Source: Pseudobutyrivibrio sp. (GTDB lineage Bacteria; Bacillota; Clostridia; Lachnospirales; Lachnospiraceae). From it: 64,000 bases of DNA. The stretch spans positions 52,609-116,608 of the forward strand of contig NZ_JAFUSK010000068.1 in the NCBI RefSeq assembly GCF_017471675.1. Reading direction: 5' to 3'. The notes under the pieces are model-generated. The model ran no database searches. It worked only from the letters and a program-made list of their open reading frames with translations, and had not been told where the DNA came from. The position numbers and the translations under genes were made by a program. Of this stretch, positions 25,173 through 34,166 are shown in pieces. Each line of letters starts with the position of its first letter. The stretch's first letter is position 1.

Positions 25173-26294
25173 ATGAAAAAATACGACTACTTAGTGGTGG
25201 GCGCAGGCCTATTTGGCGCAGTATTCTCGTACGAAGCCATGAAACGAGGCAAATCCGTTTTAGTAATCGACCGCCGCGACCACATTGCAGGAAATATATA
25301 TACAAAGGAAGAGGATGGCATTAATGTACATGTTTACGGTGCCCATATCTTCCACACAAGCGATAAGAAAATCTGGGAGTACATGAATCAGTTCGCTGAA
25401 TTCAATAATTACATTAACTCCCCAGTTGCAGTATATGGTGATGAGCTTTACAATCTTCCATTTAACATGAATACATTTTCAAAGATGTGGGGGATTAAGA
25501 CTCCAGCAGAGGCAAAGGCTAAGATTGCTGAGCAGATTAAAGAGCTGAATATCACTGAGCCAAAGAATTTGGAAGAACAGGCTCTTTCATTAGTTGGTAC
25601 TGATGTTTACGAAAAGCTTATCAAGGGCTACACACAAAAGCAGTGGGGTCGTCCATGTGATGAGCTTCCAGCATTCATCATCAAGAGATTGCCACTTAGA
25701 TTTACATACGATAACAACTACTTTAATGATAGATTCCAGGGCATCCCAATGGGTGGATACACTCAGATTGTAGAGAAGATGCTAAAGGGTGCCGACGTGG
25801 TACTTAGCCAGGATTATTTTGAACTTGCTAAGTCAGGAAAGCTTTCTGATGGTAGTGAAGTTGCTTGGGATAAGCTGGTATTTACAGGTCAGATCGATGA
25901 GTATTACGATAGCTGCTATGGCCCACTTGAGTATCGTTCAGTTCGCTTTGAAACTGAAAAGCTTGATTGCGATAATTATCAGGGCAATGCCGTAGTTAAC
26001 TACACTGCAGCAGATGTGCCATACACTCGTATTATCGAGCATAAGCACTTTGAATTTGGTACACAGCCTACCACAATCATTTCCAAGGAATATTCATCTG
26101 AATGGCAGCCAGGCGTAGAGCCTTACTACCCAGTAAATAACGACAAAAACAATGCCGTTTACGCTAAATACGCTGCTAAGGCATCCGATGAAAAGAACGT
26201 AATCTTCGGCGGCCGCCTAGGCCAATACAAATACTACGACATGGACAAAGTCGTAGCCGCCGCCCTAGCCGTGGTAGCAGAAGAATTTGCATAA
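25173..26294 (+). CDS. glf: UDP-galactopyranose mutase
   Basis: A 373-residue flavoenzyme that interconverts UDP-galactopyranose and UDP-galactofuranose, so the surface glycan likely contains galactofuranose. It has the FAD-binding start YLVVGAGLFGAVFSYEA, then VHVYGAHIFHTSD, GYTQKQWGRPCDELP with the conserved KQW segment, and the closing FGGRLGQYKYYDMD. The start is set by GGGAG after element A5. The final coding bases are C-rich. Confidence 0.96.
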   Translation: MKKYDYLVVGAGLFGAVFSYEAMKRGKSVLVIDRRDHIAGNIYTKEEDGINVHVYGAHIFHTSDKKIWEYMNQFAEFNNYINSPVAVYGDELYNLPFNMNTFSKMWGIKTPAEAKAKIAEQIKELNITEPKNLEEQALSLVGTDVYEKLIKGYTQKQWGRPCDELPAFIIKRLPLRFTYDNNYFNDRFQGIPMGGYTQIVEKMLKGADVVLSQDYFELAKSGKLSDGSEVAWDKLVFTGQIDEYYDSCYGPLEYRSVRFETEKLDCDNYQGNAVVNYTAADVPYTRIIEHKHFEFGTQPTTIISKEYSSEWQPGVEPYYPVNNDKNNAVYAKYAAKASDEKNVIFGGRLGQYKYYDMDKVVAAALAVVAEEFA

Positions 26295-26313
26295 ATAAAT
26301 TTATTATTTAAAT

Positions 26314-26510
26314 AGGCAGCACAAAAACTATAGAGCAAAGATTCATGAAGTGATTTTATTCTTTTTAGAGGCCTTCTTTTTCACTCGTTACTTAGATGGT
26401 CTCGTAGAGAGCATCTTATGTAACGTAAGTAGAAAAAGCAGAGCGAAAGCGTGCCGAAAAAGAGAATAAAATCAGTGAATGAAGATTTGTGCATAGACTA
26501 AATTGCTGCC
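26314..26510 (+). repeat. Family B structured element upstream of rfbA (B1)
   Basis: Nested stems: outer GGCAGC/GCTGCC, then a long ATTCA...TGATTTTATTC helix, then CTTTTTC/GAAAAAG and CGTTAC/GTAACG. The conserved core TTAGATGG/GCATCTTA carries a TCTC/GAGA tip. GCGAAAGC follows as a GNRA mini-hairpin. It ends 17 bases before the rfbA start. Confidence 0.85.
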
Positions 26511-26527
26511 GTATTTAGGAGGAAAAT

Positions 26528-27406
26528 ATGAAGGGTATTATTTTAGCAGGTGGTTCAGGTACAAGACTTTATCCACTTACAAAGGCTATCAGCAAGCAGA
26601 TTATGCCAATCTACGATAAACCAATGATTTATTATCCATTGTCTACTTTGATGCTTGCCGGTATCCGCGAGGTACTTATAATTTCTACACCAAGAGATCT
26701 TCCAGTATTTAAGGAATTGCTTGGTGACGGTAGCCAGCTTGGCATGGACATTCAGTATGCAATTCAGGAGGCTCCAAACGGCCTTGCTGAGGCATTTATT
26801 ATTGGTGCTGATTTCATCGGAAAGGATGCAGTAGCACTTGTACTTGGCGATAATATTTTTTATGGTCAGTCATTCTCAAAGGTTCTTCTTTCAGCTGCAA
26901 ACCGTACTGAGAACGAGCCAGGGGCTACAATCTTTGGTTACTATGTACGTGACCCAAGAGAGTATGGTGTAGTAGAGTTCGATGAAAATGGTGTTGCAAT
27001 TTTTATCGAAGAAAAGCCAGCACAGCCTAAGAGTAATTACGCTGTTCCAGGTCTTTATTTCTACGATAATTCAGTTGTAGAGATTGCAAAGACTATCAAG
27101 CCATCAGCACGTGGTGAGCTTGAAATCACTGCTGTTAATAACGAATATCTTAACCGTGGCAACCTCCATGTAGAGACACTTGGCCGTGGTTTTGCATGGC
27201 TTGATACAGGAAACCATGATATGCTTCTTGCTGCTGCCGAATTCGTCAGCACATTCCAAAAGCGCCAGGGTATGTACGTATCATGTATCGAAGAAATCGC
27301 TTACAAGCGTGGCTTCATCAATAAGGACCAGCTTCTTAAGCTCGCTGAGCCCCTCATGAAAACCGACTACGGCAAATACCTGGTAGACGTAGCCAACGGA
27401 CTATAA
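26528..27406 (+). CDS. rfbA: Glucose-1-phosphate thymidylyltransferase
   Basis: A 292-residue enzyme that makes dTDP-glucose from glucose-1-phosphate and dTTP. It has the signature [17 protein letters not shown] (about residues 8-24), the [19 protein letters not shown] segment, and the [17 protein letters not shown] motif characteristic of RmlA. AGGAGG precedes the start. The leader is filled by family B element B1. The gene ends in a C-rich run. Confidence 0.97.
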   Translation: MKGIILAGGSGTRLYPLTKAISKQIMPIYDKPMIYYPLSTLMLAGIREVLIISTPRDLPVFKELLGDGSQLGMDIQYAIQEAPNGLAEAFIIGADFIGKDAVALVLGDNIFYGQSFSKVLLSAANRTENEPGATIFGYYVRDPREYGVVEFDENGVAIFIEEKPAQPKSNYAVPGLYFYDNSVVEIAKTIKPSARGELEITAVNNEYLNRGNLHVETLGRGFAWLDTGNHDMLLAAAEFVSTFQKRQGMYVSCIEEIAYKRGFINKDQLLKLAEPLMKTDYGKYLVDVANGL

Positions 27407-27412
27407 AACGTC

Positions 27413-27452
27413 CCACCGCCTAAACGGTCACCGCAGATGACTGTCGTGGTGG
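27413..27452 (+). repeat. Family C-like palindrome (C2)
   Basis: CCACCG and CGTGGTGG arms flank GTCACCGCAGATGACTG, close to the GTCACCGCAGGTGAC hairpin of the copy at 63876. It follows the rfbA stop directly and precedes element B2. Confidence 0.6.
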
Positions 27453-27476
27453 AGATAAGATTAATATTTTGTAAAA

Positions 27477-27648
27477 CTAAAGAGCAAAATTCGAGTGCAG
27501 ATAATTATATTGAATTAACAGACCTTTAGGACCCATCCCTACTTAGATGGTGCGTTAGCAGCATCTTACGTAGGGCAATGAGGGCCGCAAGAGCGAAAGC
27601 GTGTCAGTTAATCAATATAATTAGCTGTATGAAGAATTTTGAACATAG
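27477..27648 (+). repeat. Family B structured element upstream of rfbC (B2)
   Basis: It shares the outer AAAGAGCAAAATTC/GAATTTTGAACATAG region with B1. The next helix is ATTATATTGAATTAACAGAC with its complement. The core is CCCTACTTAGATGG/GCATCTTACGTAGGG, so the flanking helix changed on both sides relative to other copies. The tip stem is TGC/GCA. GCGAAAGC mini-hairpin follows. It ends 14 bases before rfbC. Confidence 0.85.
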
Positions 27649-27662
27649 AGTAGAGGTTAGAA

Positions 27663-28244
27663 ATGGCAATTACAGTAGAGAAAAATGTAAATGGAATAGA
27701 GGGCTTATGTGTTATCACTCCTAAGGTGTTTGGTGATGACCGAGGCTACTTTATGGAAACATATAATGAGAATGATATGAAGGCTGAAGGCTTAGATTAT
27801 GAGTTTGTGCAGGATAATCAGTCAGCTTCAAAGAAGGGTGTACTTCGTGGTCTTCATTTTCAGAAGAACTTCCCACAGGATAAGCTTGTTAGAGTTATCT
27901 CTGGCGAGGTTTACGATGTGGCAGTGGATTTGCGTGAGGGTTCAAAGACTTTTGGCCAGCACTATGGAATTCTTCTTTCAGCTGAGAATAAAAAGCAGTT
28001 CATGATTCCAAAAGGATTTGCACATGGATTCTTAGTTGTTAGCGATTATGCAGAGTTCTGCTATAAGGTTACTGATTTTTATCATCCAAATGATGAGGGC
28101 GGTCTCATGTTTAATGACCCTGATATCAATGTACAGTGGCCTATTCCAGAGGGAATGACAGAGGCAGATTTAATCCTTTCTGATAAGGATAAGGTAAATG
28201 CTTCTTTCAAAGATTATTGTAAAGAGCACAATATGACAGTTTAG
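27663..28244 (+). CDS. rfbC: dTDP-4-dehydrorhamnose 3,5-epimerase
   Basis: A 193-residue cupin enzyme, normal family length. It has the motif RGYFMETYNENDMKAEGLD, the catalytic-His segment VLRGLHFQKN, VRVISGEVYDVAVDLREGS, and IPKGFAHGFLVVSD. It epimerises dTDP-4-keto-6-deoxyglucose at C3 and C5. GAGGTTAG precedes the start. It is followed at 33 bases by the cell-wall hydrolase gene. Confidence 0.96.
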   Translation: MAITVEKNVNGIEGLCVITPKVFGDDRGYFMETYNENDMKAEGLDYEFVQDNQSASKKGVLRGLHFQKNFPQDKLVRVISGEVYDVAVDLREGSKTFGQHYGILLSAENKKQFMIPKGFAHGFLVVSDYAEFCYKVTDFYHPNDEGGLMFNDPDINVQWPIPEGMTEADLILSDKDKVNASFKDYCKEHNMTV

Positions 28245-28277
28245 TTTTAGCTTGAATAAAGGGAGATGTATTAAAAA

Positions 28278-31193
28278 ATGAATGGAATATGGGAGACAAT
28301 TAAGTTCTTCATTGCAAGTCATAAGGTGGCCAGTATTGCGGTAGCAAGTGTGGTTGGCGTGTCTGCAGTGGGTGCAGGCGGATATGGAATCTATAATCTT
28401 GTGACTGCAGATGACGCAGCAGCGGTAGTCACCGTGGAGGATGATTATCAGGCTGAGGACGTATATATCCCAGAATTTAAAAATGTAGTAATCACAAGCG
28501 AGTCTTTGGAAAAGGATTTGACTGTGTATATTTCTGATGTTAATGACAATCCTGTTGCAGGCGTGCCATTCCAGGTGAAGCTTCTTACAAAGGAGGCTGC
28601 TGAGGGATTGCAGTCTTATGTGGATGCAATCAAAGATTTGGATGGTCAGATAGCAGAGTATACCAAGGATTATGCTGATATGGATATTTCGGCTGAGGAA
28701 TCTTCTGCTGCGGATGATTCATCAGCAGGTGCAGATAGCAGCGATAGCAATGCGCTTCCTGTTGATGGAGATGGCATTGATTTTGATAAGCTTAAGGAGC
28801 AGCAGGATAAAAAGCGTGCAGCACATGAGGCTGAGGAAAATGCTAAGGCTGCTGAAAAGTCGGAAGCTTCTACAGAGGAATCTTCTGAAAGCGAAGAGAC
28901 AGAGGCCAAAGGCGAGCAAGAAGCTATTGATGCATCAGAGCTTCCAAGTGATTCAGCAAAGATTACTAAGATTCTCCAGGACAGAAATGTTGATGTCACT
29001 GTAACAGATAAGGATGGAAATGTAATCGAGACACAGCATGGCGATATCAGTTCTGATCCTTTATATACACTTTGCCTTGATAAGGAGACAGCGGTTCAGT
29101 CTTATGCAGTGGCTCTTAAGGAGGCAGAGGGAACAGTTTACACAGATGATGACGAAGATGGTGTTATCTCTGAGACTGACATGGAACCAGGTGAGTATGT
29201 TCTTTGCTTACTCAATGATGTTGATTCCCAGGTTTGTTACGAGCCTACCAACTATTCTACAGAGGCAGAGGTAAAGGATAAGGTAGAGTTTAAGGTTCAA
29301 AAGGAAATCACTAAGCAGATTAAAAAGGATAATGCTGCCGAGGATGGACAGAAGAAGGAAAAGGTACCTGTAGAGGAGACACTTAAGGATACAGTTGAGT
29401 TTGTTGAATCTAGGAAGGTAGAAAATGGTCATTCTGCAAAGTCTACAACTGATGTAGTAGCACCTAAGACAACTGCAAAGGCCAGCAAGGCCACACTAAA
29501 GACAGATAAAGGCTTGCTAACAAGAAAGCATATATTAAAGGCTGCTACACCTGATAAGTTTAAGATTACTATCAACTATGAATTACGAGGCACAGATGAC
29601 AAGGTCGTAAAGACTGTAGCCATCGAAAATGCCAAGGAATATGCAAAGGATGCTACTATTTCCCATACAGCACCTGATACATACAAAGATGGAGAAGTAA
29701 CTTATAAGAAGGTTTCAGGCCCATCGCCAGCATTCGAAAAGGTTACAAAGGATGCTACTTATACATTTGTGTATAGGGCTGAAAAGAAGGAAGAGACTAA
29801 GCCTGCTGATACACCAAATCCAGAAGAGCCAAAGAAGGAAGAGGAAAAGCCTGAAAATCCTGCGCCTTCAGAAGAGAATAAAGACAGTAAAGATGATAGC
29901 AAGGGACAAGGCGATTCAGATAATAGTGGCGAGGGCCAGGGTGACCAAGGCGAAGGTGGTTCCGATAATGGTGGAGAAACTGGAGACAAAACAAGCTATC
30001 GCGCCCGCGGTGCAGTAGCAGTTAAGTTCAACATCAAGGACAAGCTTCTTGCGGCAAAGATTAGAAGAATCATTGCTACAAACGCTACTACAGGTGCTAA
30101 GGAAGAGACTGCATCTATCGACATCTCTTACAAAGAAGGTGTATTTACAGTAAATGCTACAGCAGGTGCTCTTGCAAAGCTTACTGTAAATGGAGCAGAT
30201 GTTGCAATTAAGGATTCCAAGACAGCTACATTTGCTGCAACAAAGGATGGAGATTATGCATTCGTAGCAACTCCAAAATGGAGCGACAATGTAGGAGCTA
30301 CAGATAGTGAATTATTAAAGGCAACATTTAGTGTCTCTGGTTTTGGTACTGCTACAACAGATCAGCTTAAGGACAAGGAAGGAAACTTATTGTTCTTAGA
30401 TGAAGGTCTTACAAAGCCAGCCACTGCAGCAGATTATCAGGCAGGTAAGGCTTATTACTACAAGGCTGCAACATATACATATTATGGATGGCAGTCAATT
30501 GATGGAAATACATTCTACTTCGATAAGAATGGTAACAAGGTAACAGGCTCTCAGGTAATTCAGGGAGTTCAGTATGATTTCGGTGCTGATGGAGTGCTCA
30601 TCGTAAAGGGCAACGGAATCGACGTTTCAAAATATCAGGGTAACATCGATTGGAAGGCGGCAAAATCAGCAGTAAACTTTGCAATCATCAGATGTGGTTA
30701 TCGTGGTATGTATGATGGACAGCTACATGAGGACCCATATTTCTATAAGAATATGTCTGGTGCCAAGGCAGCTGGAATCAACGTAGGTGTTTACATCTAC
30801 TCAACAGCTCTTAATGAGGCCGAGGCTGTACAGGAAGCTTCTATGGCAGTTGCCATGGCAGGCCGCGCAGGTGGATGCTCATATCCAATCTATTTGGATA
30901 TGGAGGATACTGTAAGAGGACAGAGCAAGCTTTCAGTAGAACAGAGAATGGCTATTGTAAATGCATTCTGTTCAACAGTTCAGTCATCAGGCTACAAGGC
31001 AGGCTTGTACTGCAGCAAGAACTGGATGACAGCTAGAATGAATGCTAGCGCAATTCCTGGTTCATGTAGTATTTGGATTGCCCAATATAATACATCATGC
31101 ACATATTCAGGTAGAAAGAATATGTGGCAGTATTCTAGCAAGGGTTCTGTTCCTGGAATCAAGGGTCATGTGGATATGAATAAGAGCTTTTAA
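28278..31193 (+). CDS. Membrane-anchored surface protein with GH25 lysozyme domain
   Basis: A 971-residue protein. An uncleaved-looking N-terminal membrane segment (VASIAVASVVGVSAVGAGGY, about residues 16-40) is followed by a long Glu/Asp/Ser/Lys-rich stalk, a MucBP-like module (ITINYELRGTDDKVVKT to ATYTFVYRAE), a Pro/Glu/Gly-rich linker, and a choline-binding-like repeat (YYGWQSIDGNTFYFDKNG). A C-terminal GH25 domain (about 775-965) has the catalytic start GNGIDVSKYQGNIDW and YLDMED. GH25 enzymes cleave peptidoglycan glycan strands. It is encoded between rhamnose and sugar-transferase genes, so it may remodel the wall where the polysaccharide attaches. Confidence 0.88.
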   Translation: MNGIWETIKFFIASHKVASIAVASVVGVSAVGAGGYGIYNLVTADDAAAVVTVEDDYQAEDVYIPEFKNVVITSESLEKDLTVYISDVNDNPVAGVPFQVKLLTKEAAEGLQSYVDAIKDLDGQIAEYTKDYADMDISAEESSAADDSSAGADSSDSNALPVDGDGIDFDKLKEQQDKKRAAHEAEENAKAAEKSEASTEESSESEETEAKGEQEAIDASELPSDSAKITKILQDRNVDVTVTDKDGNVIETQHGDISSDPLYTLCLDKETAVQSYAVALKEAEGTVYTDDDEDGVISETDMEPGEYVLCLLNDVDSQVCYEPTNYSTEAEVKDKVEFKVQKEITKQIKKDNAAEDGQKKEKVPVEETLKDTVEFVESRKVENGHSAKSTTDVVAPKTTAKASKATLKTDKGLLTRKHILKAATPDKFKITINYELRGTDDKVVKTVAIENAKEYAKDATISHTAPDTYKDGEVTYKKVSGPSPAFEKVTKDATYTFVYRAEKKEETKPADTPNPEEPKKEEEKPENPAPSEENKDSKDDSKGQGDSDNSGEGQGDQGEGGSDNGGETGDKTSYRARGAVAVKFNIKDKLLAAKIRRIIATNATTGAKEETASIDISYKEGVFTVNATAGALAKLTVNGADVAIKDSKTATFAATKDGDYAFVATPKWSDNVGATDSELLKATFSVSGFGTATTDQLKDKEGNLLFLDEGLTKPATAADYQAGKAYYYKAATYTYYGWQSIDGNTFYFDKNGNKVTGSQVIQGVQYDFGADGVLIVKGNGIDVSKYQGNIDWKAAKSAVNFAIIRCGYRGMYDGQLHEDPYFYKNMSGAKAAGINVGVYIYSTALNEAEAVQEASMAVAMAGRAGGCSYPIYLDMEDTVRGQSKLSVEQRMAIVNAFCSTVQSSGYKAGLYCSKNWMTARMNASAIPGSCSIWIAQYNTSCTYSGRKNMWQYSSKGSVPGIKGHVDMNKSF

Positions 31194-31206
31194 TCAAAGG
31201 TCAAAT

Positions 31207-32595
31207 ATGCTTATGAATAATACAAATACAAATATTGAAACTCAAAAAAAGATATTTAGATTTGCAAGCAGCGTGGTATTAGTCACTGTACTAGCCACGC
31301 TCTTTGGCGTTATGTGGTACGAGCAATTTAGAATGATGATGCCACTGTTCTTCTTAACTATTGGTAACTATTTGATGATAGGACTATACACAGTTCTTAG
31401 CATTCTTGTTATCAACACCTTTAAGGGATTTAGCATAGGAAGTGGCAGAATATCAATTCTTTGCATGTCGCAGGCCATAGCGATGGGGCTTGTGAATATG
31501 TTGGAGTTTGTAATCCTTCTTTTGATGACACGTATAAAAGCGTTGGTATGGATTATGCTTGCATATATGCTTGCTCTTACAGTGATTGATGCTTTTGCAG
31601 TATTTCTTGTGACCTATCTTAGTACTAAGATTTACAGGGGAATCTTCCCACCATTTTCTATCTTAAACATTTATGGTGAGTACGAAAATGACTTGGTTTT
31701 CAAGATGAATCGTAGAGCTGACAAGTATCGTATTACTGGTGAAATGAGTTGCCGCGAGCCCCTTGAGAAGATTACAAATGAGCTAAAGAATTATGATGCA
31801 GTGCTTATTAATGATGTACCATCAGAGATTCGTAATGATATTGTAAAGGCATGCTTTGCAACAGATAAGCGAGTTTATTTCACACCAAAGATTTCAGATA
31901 TTCTTATTAAGGGCTCAGAAGAGGTAAATCTTTTTGATACCCCTCTTTATCTATGTAAGAATGTTGGAATGGATGCTATTTCTGCAGCAGTTAAAAGAAT
32001 TGGTGATATTGTTATTTCCGGGTTTGGAATTATACTTACATCTCCAATTATGATAATAACAGCTATACTTATCCACACATACGATGGCGGTCCTGTATTT
32101 TATAAACAAACCAGATGCACCATTGGTGGAAAAGAATACAAGATTATGAAATTCCGTTCTATGATTACTGATGCTGAAAAGGACGGTAAGGCTCGCCTTG
32201 CCAGTGTTAATGACGACAGAATCACTCCAATAGGACACTTTATCCGTGCTACTCGTATTGATGAGTTGCCACAGTTTTTCAATATCCTTAAGGGGGAAAT
32301 GTCCTTTGTAGGGCCTCGTCCAGAGCGTCCTGAAATCATAGCAGAATACGTGAAGGAAGTGCCAGAGTTTGCATTTCGTACACACGTTAAGGCTGGTCTT
32401 ACAGGCTATGCACAGGTTTACGGCAAGTACAACACTACCAGCTACGACAAGCTTAAGCTTGATATGATTTATTGTGAGAAATGTTCAGTGTTACTGGATA
32501 TCCAACTTATCCTTATGACTCTTCGTGTAATCTTTACTAAGGACGCCACTGAAGGCGTAGCCGAAGGGGAGACTAACGCAAACGTACATAAGTAA
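31207..32595 (+). CDS. Undecaprenyl-phosphate sugar phosphotransferase (initiating)
   Basis: A 462-residue polyprenyl-phosphate sugar transferase. Four or five N-terminal membrane segments (about residues 15-145) precede a cytosolic domain and the C-terminal bacterial sugar transferase domain (about 255-460). The latter starts with the membrane helix and GGPVFYKQTRCTIGGKEYKI, and has KFRSMITDAE, RATRIDELPQFFNILKGEMS, VGPRPERPE, and GLTGYAQVYGKYNTTSYDKL. It transfers a sugar phosphate to undecaprenyl phosphate to start a repeat unit. A paralogue at 55366 is broken. Confidence 0.93.
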   Translation: MLMNNTNTNIETQKKIFRFASSVVLVTVLATLFGVMWYEQFRMMMPLFFLTIGNYLMIGLYTVLSILVINTFKGFSIGSGRISILCMSQAIAMGLVNMLEFVILLLMTRIKALVWIMLAYMLALTVIDAFAVFLVTYLSTKIYRGIFPPFSILNIYGEYENDLVFKMNRRADKYRITGEMSCREPLEKITNELKNYDAVLINDVPSEIRNDIVKACFATDKRVYFTPKISDILIKGSEEVNLFDTPLYLCKNVGMDAISAAVKRIGDIVISGFGIILTSPIMIITAILIHTYDGGPVFYKQTRCTIGGKEYKIMKFRSMITDAEKDGKARLASVNDDRITPIGHFIRATRIDELPQFFNILKGEMSFVGPRPERPEIIAEYVKEVPEFAFRTHVKAGLTGYAQVYGKYNTTSYDKLKLDMIYCEKCSVLLDIQLILMTLRVIFTKDATEGVAEGETNANVHK

Positions 32596-32609
32596 TGACG
32601 GTGGCCTGG

Positions 32610-32690
32610 AGTCTGTTACGGTAACGAAAAATTATGTTCTCCGCTCACTGATGTGATGCTCCGAAAATAATTTTTCGTTACCTACAGACT
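32610..32690 (-). repeat. Family A element, inverse orientation (A6)
   Basis: Read on the minus strand: outer helix AGTCTGT/ACAGACT, A/GTA loop, then GGTAACGAAAAATTAT with its complement. It follows the sugar transferase stop and makes an inverted pair with A7. Confidence 0.85.
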
Positions 32691-32714
32691 TGGGATACTC
32701 GTAAACTATAAGTA

Positions 32715-32795
32715 GGATGTAGATAACAAAAATTTATTGTCTGTAAGGAACATCTAGTGACTGGAAGATAATAAATTTTTGTTATCGTAACATCC
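32715..32795 (+). repeat. Family A element (A7)
   Basis: Outer helix GGATGT/ACATCC, A/GTA loop, helix GATAACAAAAATTTATT with its complement, and inner GGAACATCTAGTGACTG. It is followed by GGGAGAATGACTAC, like the sequence after A5. Confidence 0.88.
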
Positions 32796-32813
32796 GGGAG
32801 AATGACTACGACT

Positions 32814-34016
32814 ATGAAAAAAGCGCTTATGCACGCCCATACGGCGTATATGGTGACACAATTTAATATAGACAACATTAAGATTTTGCAGGACTTGGGT
32901 TATACCGTGGACGTGGCTTGCTGTTGGAAGGATGATGACAGCGCACTCAGTCCAGAGGCTATGGTACAGCGTAGAAAGAAGCTGGATGATTTAGGCTGTA
33001 GAGTAATTGAAACAGCCAGCCTAAGAAAGATATTTAATATCGGCGAATTATCAAAGGCTTATAAGCAGATAAAGGCTGAGGTAGAGGCTAATCAGTACGA
33101 GATAGTTCATACTCAGTCGCCTATAGGAGGCGTTATCTGTCGTCTTGCTTGTAGAAAGGCAAGAAAGCAGTACGGCACCAAGGTGATATATGCAGCCCAT
33201 GGTTTCCATTTCTTCAAGGGAGCATCAGCTATCAACTGGCTCATTTATCACAACGTGGAAAAGTGGTGTGCACGATTTACCGATTTGTTGATAACTATCA
33301 ACAAGGAAGATTATGAAAATGCCAAGAAGTTCAAGGCGAAGGAAGTTGTTTACGTGCCAGGGGCTGGGGTAGACACTCATAAATTTGTGGCAAGCGAAGG
33401 CGCCCGCAATAAGATTCGCAGCGAGCTTGGTATCAAGGATGATGAAATTGTTCTTCTATCTGTTGGAGAGCTGATTCCTAGAAAGAATCATGCCGAGGTG
33501 CTAAGAGCTCTTAAAATTATGAAGGACCGAGGGGTTCTTGCACATGAGGACTGCGATGAGCGTGTTCAGCCTAAGTACAAGATTAAATACCTCATAGCTG
33601 GCAGAGGCAAGATAGAGATAGAATTAAAAGAGCAGATAAAGACCCTGGGTCTTACTGATAATGTAGAGATGTTAGGATTTAGGACAGACATTGCAGATGT
33701 TTTTGCAGCTAGTGATATCTATGTATTTCCTTCTCACCAGGAAGGTCTTCCAGTAGCTTTGATGGAGGCTATGAGCGTGGGAATGCCTGTGGTATGTAGC
33801 AAAATTAGGGGTAACACAGATCTTATCGTAGATGGCGAAGGCGGATATCTTTTTGATTCAAAGGATGCCAAATCATTAGTAGCTGCCCTAAACAAAGCCT
33901 TGGTTGATAACGAAACCAGACGAGCCGAAATGGGTCAAATCAACGTAGAAACCATGAAGTCTTTCGATAAAGAACGCGTCAACGAAGTAATGAAAGAGTT
34001 ATATAGTAACATATAA
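32814..34016 (+). CDS. Family 4 glycosyltransferase
   Basis: A 400-residue protein. Two in-frame ATGs exist at 32802 and 32814; the second is chosen because GGGAG lies at a workable distance, as in glf. It starts MKKALMHAHTAYMVTQFNID. It has the GT-B fold: an acceptor-side N-terminus and a C-terminal lobe with LLSVGELIPRKNHAEVLRAL, IAGRGKIEIELKEQIKTLGL, and the donor-binding EGLPVALMEAMSVGMPVVCS. It likely adds a sugar to the undecaprenyl-linked repeat unit. The end of the gene is C-rich. Confidence 0.9.
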   Translation: MKKALMHAHTAYMVTQFNIDNIKILQDLGYTVDVACCWKDDDSALSPEAMVQRRKKLDDLGCRVIETASLRKIFNIGELSKAYKQIKAEVEANQYEIVHTQSPIGGVICRLACRKARKQYGTKVIYAAHGFHFFKGASAINWLIYHNVEKWCARFTDLLITINKEDYENAKKFKAKEVVYVPGAGVDTHKFVASEGARNKIRSELGIKDDEIVLLSVGELIPRKNHAEVLRALKIMKDRGVLAHEDCDERVQPKYKIKYLIAGRGKIEIELKEQIKTLGLTDNVEMLGFRTDIADVFAASDIYVFPSHQEGLPVALMEAMSVGMPVVCSKIRGNTDLIVDGEGGYLFDSKDAKSLVAALNKALVDNETRRAEMGQINVETMKSFDKERVNEVMKELYSNI

Positions 34017-34063
34017 AATTTCTAGGTGAGTAAATTGTGGTTAGCATAATAGTTAATAGATGA

Positions 34064-34150
34064 GTTGACTGTAGATAACAATATAATAGTTTTCTGTAAG
34101 TGACATCAGTCACTGGAAGAAATCTATTTATTGTTAGCGTAACAGTCAAC
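34064..34150 (+). repeat. Family A element (A8)
   Basis: Outer helix GTTGACTGT/ACAGTCAAC, A/GTA loop, helix GATAACAAT/ATTGTTAGC with one mismatch, and the clearest apical hairpin of the family, AGTGAC/GTCACT around ATCA. TAGATGAG is just upstream and GGATTAGGGAG just downstream, 16 bases before the ATG. Confidence 0.88.
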
Positions 34151-34166
34151 GGATTAGGGAGTTTTT

